Assembly (NCBI GenBank): GCA_001765415.1
Contig: CP017245.1
Location: forward strand, 1,426,001-1,490,000
DNA: 64,000 bases
Direction: 5' to 3'
DNA from: Candidatus Melainabacteria bacterium MEL.A1
GTDB lineage: Bacteria > Cyanobacteriota > Vampirovibrionia > Gastranaerophilales > Gastranaerophilaceae
The translations under genes were made by a program, and so were the position numbers. Numbering within the stretch: the first letter of the stretch is position 1; each line of letters starts with the position of its first letter. The notes beneath the pieces are model-generated. The model saw only the letters and a program-made list of their open reading frames with translations, was not told the origin of the DNA and searched no databases. This document shows, piece after piece, positions 61,688 through 64,000 of the stretch.

Positions 61688-61742
61688 GTATATTCTAAAA
61701 ACTGTAAAAAATAAAATTGCTAGTTTTGTTAGAAAATATTAT

Positions 61743-62050
61743 CTATTATCACAGAGGACTGTGTGCGTAAAAACTTTATACCAATGTATGAGGTAGGAAT
61801 GAATATTGTTACAGAGAGCTACGAGCGAAAACTCTTCACCGATATATGAACTATGAACTAATATTGTTACAGAGGGTGAAAAGACTACACCAATATATGA
61901 GGTATGGAAAGGTATTGTCACAGAGGGCTACGTGCGTAAAAACTTTATACCAATGTATGAGGTAGGAATGAATATTGTTACAGAGGGTGAAAAGACTACA
62001 CCAATATACGAGGTATGGAAAGGTATTGTCACAGAGGGCTACGTGCGTAG
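61743..62050 (+). repeat. Degenerate tandem repeat with 60/51-base alternating units
   Basis: Six starts of ATTGTNACAGAGGG(C/T) are spaced 60, 58, 51, 60 and 51 bases. Two unit types alternate: a 60-base type (GGCTACGTGCGTAAAAACTT then CCAATGTATGAGGTAGGAATG) and a 51-base type (GGTGAAAAGACTACACCAAT then GAGGTATGGAAAGG). Both lengths are multiples of three. The plus frame gives IVTEGYVRKNFIPMYEV and IVTEGEKTTPIYEVWKG repeats, interrupted by a TGA after the 58-base unit. It looks like a decayed repeat gene or a repeat fragment. Confidence 0.75.
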
Positions 62051-62055
62051 CACAA

Positions 62056-62081
62056 AGAAAAGAGCCTGTTGAAACAGGCTC
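62056..62081 (-). terminator. Hairpin with T-run on the minus strand
   Basis: GAGCCTG (62062-62068) and CAGGCTC (62075-62081). On the minus strand it continues into TTTTCTTT, so it could end a leftward transcript such as spmAB reading through. Confidence 0.5.
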
Positions 62082-62232
62082 GTTGGAATTAAGAATAGCT
62101 GGAAGTATGAAAAAGATTTAATAATTATATTTAATATAATAAACGTTCCTGTGCCAATTGGCTTGCTAGGTAGTTCTTATATTGGTCAGGTGGGTAAGTT
62201 GACTTTTGAAAAATAGTAATTATAGAAATAGT

Positions 62233-62616
62233 ATGACGATTTTGGAGTTTTTTAAATTTAATAGAGAATGCGAGCATTCAAGAGTTCGCCCTGATGTTGA
62301 TTTCGCTTATTGTCCTGATTGCGGAGAGTTAATTGAAAACCAATGGTATTTGGTGCGATGCGCTTGTTGTGGTGTGAAATTGAAAGGGATTATAAAAAAT
62401 AAGGAAATTATTCCGGAAAAGCATTTTTGTCATAATTGTGGTGGGCGAGAATATGTTGTTGAGAGGATAAATAAGATTAATTTTATAGATATCAGTTATG
62501 CAGTGTTGGTTAAGGCTGTTGTGCATAATAGTGCGGAAAGTTATACACAAAGTTGGGTTGAAACAGACTTTAAAAAACAAAATTACAGACCGAGATTGCT
62601 GCAACAATTCCAATAA
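62233..62616 (+). CDS. Small zinc-ribbon protein
   Basis: The product is 127 residues from ATG 62233; an in-frame TTG at 62206 would add nine. Three CxxC pairs are present: FAYCPDCGELI (about 25-35), VRCACCGVKLK (about 41-51), and HFCHNCGGREYVVERIN (about 64-80), a zinc-ribbon arrangement that could hold one or two zinc ions. Glu/Gln/His-rich remainder. Its last 47 bases overlap the end of spmB on the opposite strand. No membrane segment. Ribosome binding site is weak. Function unknown; zinc ribbons of this type often bind nucleic acid. Confidence 0.55.
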   Translation: MTILEFFKFNRECEHSRVRPDVDFAYCPDCGELIENQWYLVRCACCGVKLKGIIKNKEIIPEKHFCHNCGGREYVVERINKINFIDISYAVLVKAVVHNSAESYTQSWVETDFKKQNYRPRLLQQFQ

Positions 62617-63103
62617 AGTCAGCCAATAAGCCAACTAAAAGAGCATATCTTAGTTTGGAAATTCCGACTGCGCCAAAATAAACTGCCAAAACATAGAATG
62701 TTGTTTCGCTAGAGCCGACCATTATTGCGGCAAGTTTTGTAGCATAGGCATCTGGACCTAAATTGTTTGCGATGTCTGAAAATATTCCCAGTGCTGCTGA
62801 TCCTGATAGTGAGCGTACCAGCATTATTGGAATTGTGTCGGCTGGTACATTAAATTTAGAAAGTATAGGAGCGAAAGCATGAGATATTAAATCTATTATT
62901 CCAGAGGCTCTAAACATTGATATTGCAACTATTATTGCAACCAGGTATGGAATTATATCTATCGCAACTTTAAAACCGTCTTTTGCGCCTGTTGTGAATG
63001 TTTCATATAACGGAACTTTTTTGAATAATCCCATTGTTAAGATTAAAAGGATTATTGCAGGTAATGCCCAGAGGGAAATTATGCTCATTATTGATTGGAA
63101 CAT
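62570..63103 (-). CDS. spmB: Spore maturation protein B-like membrane protein
   Basis: The 177-residue protein has about five hydrophobic segments, including IISLWALPAIILLILTMGLF at the start and YLVAIIVAISMFRASGIID. The motif RSLSGSAALGIFSDIANNLGPD (about 107-128), GSSETTFYVLAVYFG (about 141-155) and GLLADFIGIVAAI are typical of the SpmB/nucleoside-recognition Gate domain family. It starts within spmA (16-base overlap) behind GAGGAGGGAACACA, and is thus translationally coupled. In Bacillus the pair affects spore core dehydration; here they must do something else, probably transport. Confidence 0.88.
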   Translation of the reverse strand: MFQSIMSIISLWALPAIILLILTMGLFKKVPLYETFTTGAKDGFKVAIDIIPYLVAIIVAISMFRASGIIDLISHAFAPILSKFNVPADTIPIMLVRSLSGSAALGIFSDIANNLGPDAYATKLAAIMVGSSETTFYVLAVYFGAVGISKLRYALLVGLLADFIGIVAAISVCNFVF

Positions 63104-63729
63104 TGTGTTCCCTCCTCTTTTTGAAGTGTGTCATCTGCATTTGTTGCAGGTTGTTCAGCCCAAAATCTTTGGAATATTTTTGCTAACAATATTGCGCTTA
63201 TAAAAGCAATACTTGTCACTAGCAATGTTGGAGCTATAATTTCTGTCGGATTTTTATAACCAATTCCTATTAAAATAGCGATTACTGTTGCTGGAATTAA
63301 TTGAAAACCTGCGGTATTCATTGCCAAAAACATACACATTGCGTTTGAAGCAGATGATTTGTCTTTGTTTTGCTTTTGTAATTCTTCCATTGCTTTTATC
63401 CCAATTGGGGTTGCAGCATTGGTTAAGCCAAAAGCATTTGCTGAAAAACTCATTGCTATGTCGCCGATTGCAGGAGAATTTTCAGGAATTTCGTTGAACA
63501 ATCTTTTTGTAATCGGTTTAATTATTTTTGCGATAATGCTTATAAGTCCACACTTCTCGGCAATTTTCATCATACCGAGCCAAAATGCCATTATTCCGAT
63601 TAGAGAAAACGCAACTTTTACGGAAAGTTCAGCCCCCGTGAGTATGGAGTTTACAACATCAGGAAGTTTTCCATTAATTGCGCCTGCGATTATAGATATT
63701 ACTATTAAAAAATAGAAAATATAATTCAT
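63088..63729 (-). CDS. spmA: Spore maturation protein A-like membrane protein
   Basis: This 213-residue nucleoside-recognition (Gate) domain protein has VNSILTGAELSVKVAFSLIGIMAFWLGMMKIAEKCGL (about 26-62), FNEIPENSPAIGDIAMSFSANAFGLTNAATPIGIKAMEELQ (about 78-118, family hallmark ANxLGLxNAATPxG) and C-terminal helices VTSIAFISAILLAKIF. It is the partner of SpmB, encoded just downstream. SpmA/B occur in many non-spore-formers, where they probably form a transporter for an unknown solute. The tail after about residue 190 is polar. Confidence 0.9.
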   Translation of the reverse strand: MNYIFYFLIVISIIAGAINGKLPDVVNSILTGAELSVKVAFSLIGIMAFWLGMMKIAEKCGLISIIAKIIKPITKRLFNEIPENSPAIGDIAMSFSANAFGLTNAATPIGIKAMEELQKQNKDKSSASNAMCMFLAMNTAGFQLIPATVIAILIGIGYKNPTEIIAPTLLVTSIAFISAILLAKIFQRFWAEQPATNADDTLQKEEGTQCSNQ

Positions 63730-63771
63730 ATTATGATTAAAGCATTAATAAAAAGCTAGGTCAATTTATAA

Positions 63772-63799
63772 AAAAAGGATTAATTGATAATCCTTTTTG
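63772..63799. terminator. Intrinsic terminator
   Basis: AAAAAGGATTA-ATTG-ATAATCCTTTTT. On the minus strand it lies directly after the partial gene at the right edge. Confidence 0.8.
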
Positions 63800-63801
63800 T
63801 T

Positions 63802-64000
63802 TTAAACTTTTTTAATTGTTTTTGCGATATCTTTTACGATTTGTTTTGTTTTGGCCAAAATTCCTGTTTTTTCAAACGGAGCATTCAAGTCTTCAATCAT
63901 CTTTTGTCTTTTCATATTTTCTAGAAATGCCAACTTCCAACTTTTTGCAATTTTAATCGGATTGTGAACTGATGGACCAGAAGTGGCTCTTTTTTTGTTA
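63802..64000 (-). CDS. C-terminal part of an unknown gene (start outside window)
   Basis: A minus-strand frame enters from the right edge and stops at 63802, giving about 66 residues. It is basic and helical (IKIAKSWKLAFLENMKRQKMI, then LAKTKQIVKDIAKTIKKV). A good terminator lies just behind the stop, which supports it as a true gene end. No function can be named. Confidence 0.5.
   Translation of the reverse strand, partial: NKKRATSGPSVHNPIKIAKSWKLAFLENMKRQKMIEDLNAPFEKTGILAKTKQIVKDIAKTIKKV

Larger units (their letters stand above)
61688..62232. other. 545-base gap with tandem repeats
   Basis: It contains the tandem array 61743-62050, a hairpin at 62062-62081 and about 150 AT-rich bases. No complete gene seen; a short open stretch (about 62150-62218, IGLLGSSYIGQVGK) lacks a start and could be a remnant. 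Confidence 0.5.

Noticed and set aside
61739..61921. Minus-strand 60-codon frame over the tandem repeat
   Set aside because: No ribosome site; the plus frame shows the clearer repeated peptide.
61743..62050. CRISPR array
   Set aside because: Units of 51-60 bases alternate in two related types with no unique spacers, and there are no cas genes.

Overview
The window is AT-rich bacterial chromosome from an organism with a Gram-negative envelope. Outer-membrane or envelope genes include a TolC-type protein, an RND pump, the LptB/LptG-type LPS exporter and TonB/ExbB/ExbD. The 16S rRNA reads as cyanobacterial-phylum, a long ATPase ends in an R3H domain like cyanobacterial/plastid Ycf45, and there are no photosynthesis genes. 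Several lineage-specific proteins have the style of gut Gastranaerophilales. My best placement is therefore a non-photosynthetic gut Melainabacterium (Vampirovibrionia, Gastranaerophilales). This is an inference from sequence features, not from a search.

Layout. 1-4.5 kb: a partial coiled-coil gene, a GlcD-type flavin oxidase, then a candidate cobalamin (B12) riboswitch leading into three unknown co-oriented genes. 4.6-6.1 kb: a long protein whose two ends resemble those of another protein at 39.7-41.3 kb. 6.3-12.2 kb: a complete tripartite RND efflux operon (adaptor, pump, TolC). 12.2-13.8 kb: a repeat-rich gap, a small XRE regulator and a divergent type IV prepilin-like gene. 13.8-16.5 kb: lptB-lptG and a NAGPA-domain protein on the minus strand. 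16.5-26.3 kb: housekeeping genes (DUF805, SIMPL, DNA ligase LigA, agmatinase family, FixC/FixX, RsmD, HU, SpoIID/LytB). 27.2-31.8 kb: two secreted unknowns followed by TonB, ExbB and two ExbD. 32.0-32.3 kb: an 8-bp tandem array of 29 units. 32.4-37.2 kb: ftsH and pyruvate phosphate dikinase. 37.3-48.5 kb: small membrane proteins, the Ycf45-like ATPase, a PlsC acyltransferase, a putative zinc protease, ManC, a soluble lytic transglycosylase and a putative ADP-ribosyltransferase.

49.0-59.8 kb holds two tandem, same-strand rRNA operons (16S-23S-5S, no tRNA in the spacer). They appear identical over about 5.3 kb except for four substitutions in one 23S hairpin, and these four form two compensatory base pairs. 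Immediately downstream (59.9-61.7 kb) are two divergent tyrosine-phosphatase-like genes and a small unknown gene, then a decaying tandem repeat with a coding-like period, a zinc-ribbon protein and spmA/spmB. A partial gene runs off the right end.

The points most worth following are the B12 riboswitch on unknown genes, the conserved-ends protein family, the covarying 23S difference between rRNA operons, the phosphatase/ADP-ribosyltransferase-like proteins, an octamer repeat family resembling cyanobacterial short tandem repeats, and several promoters placed so close to the ATG that the mRNAs would be leaderless.
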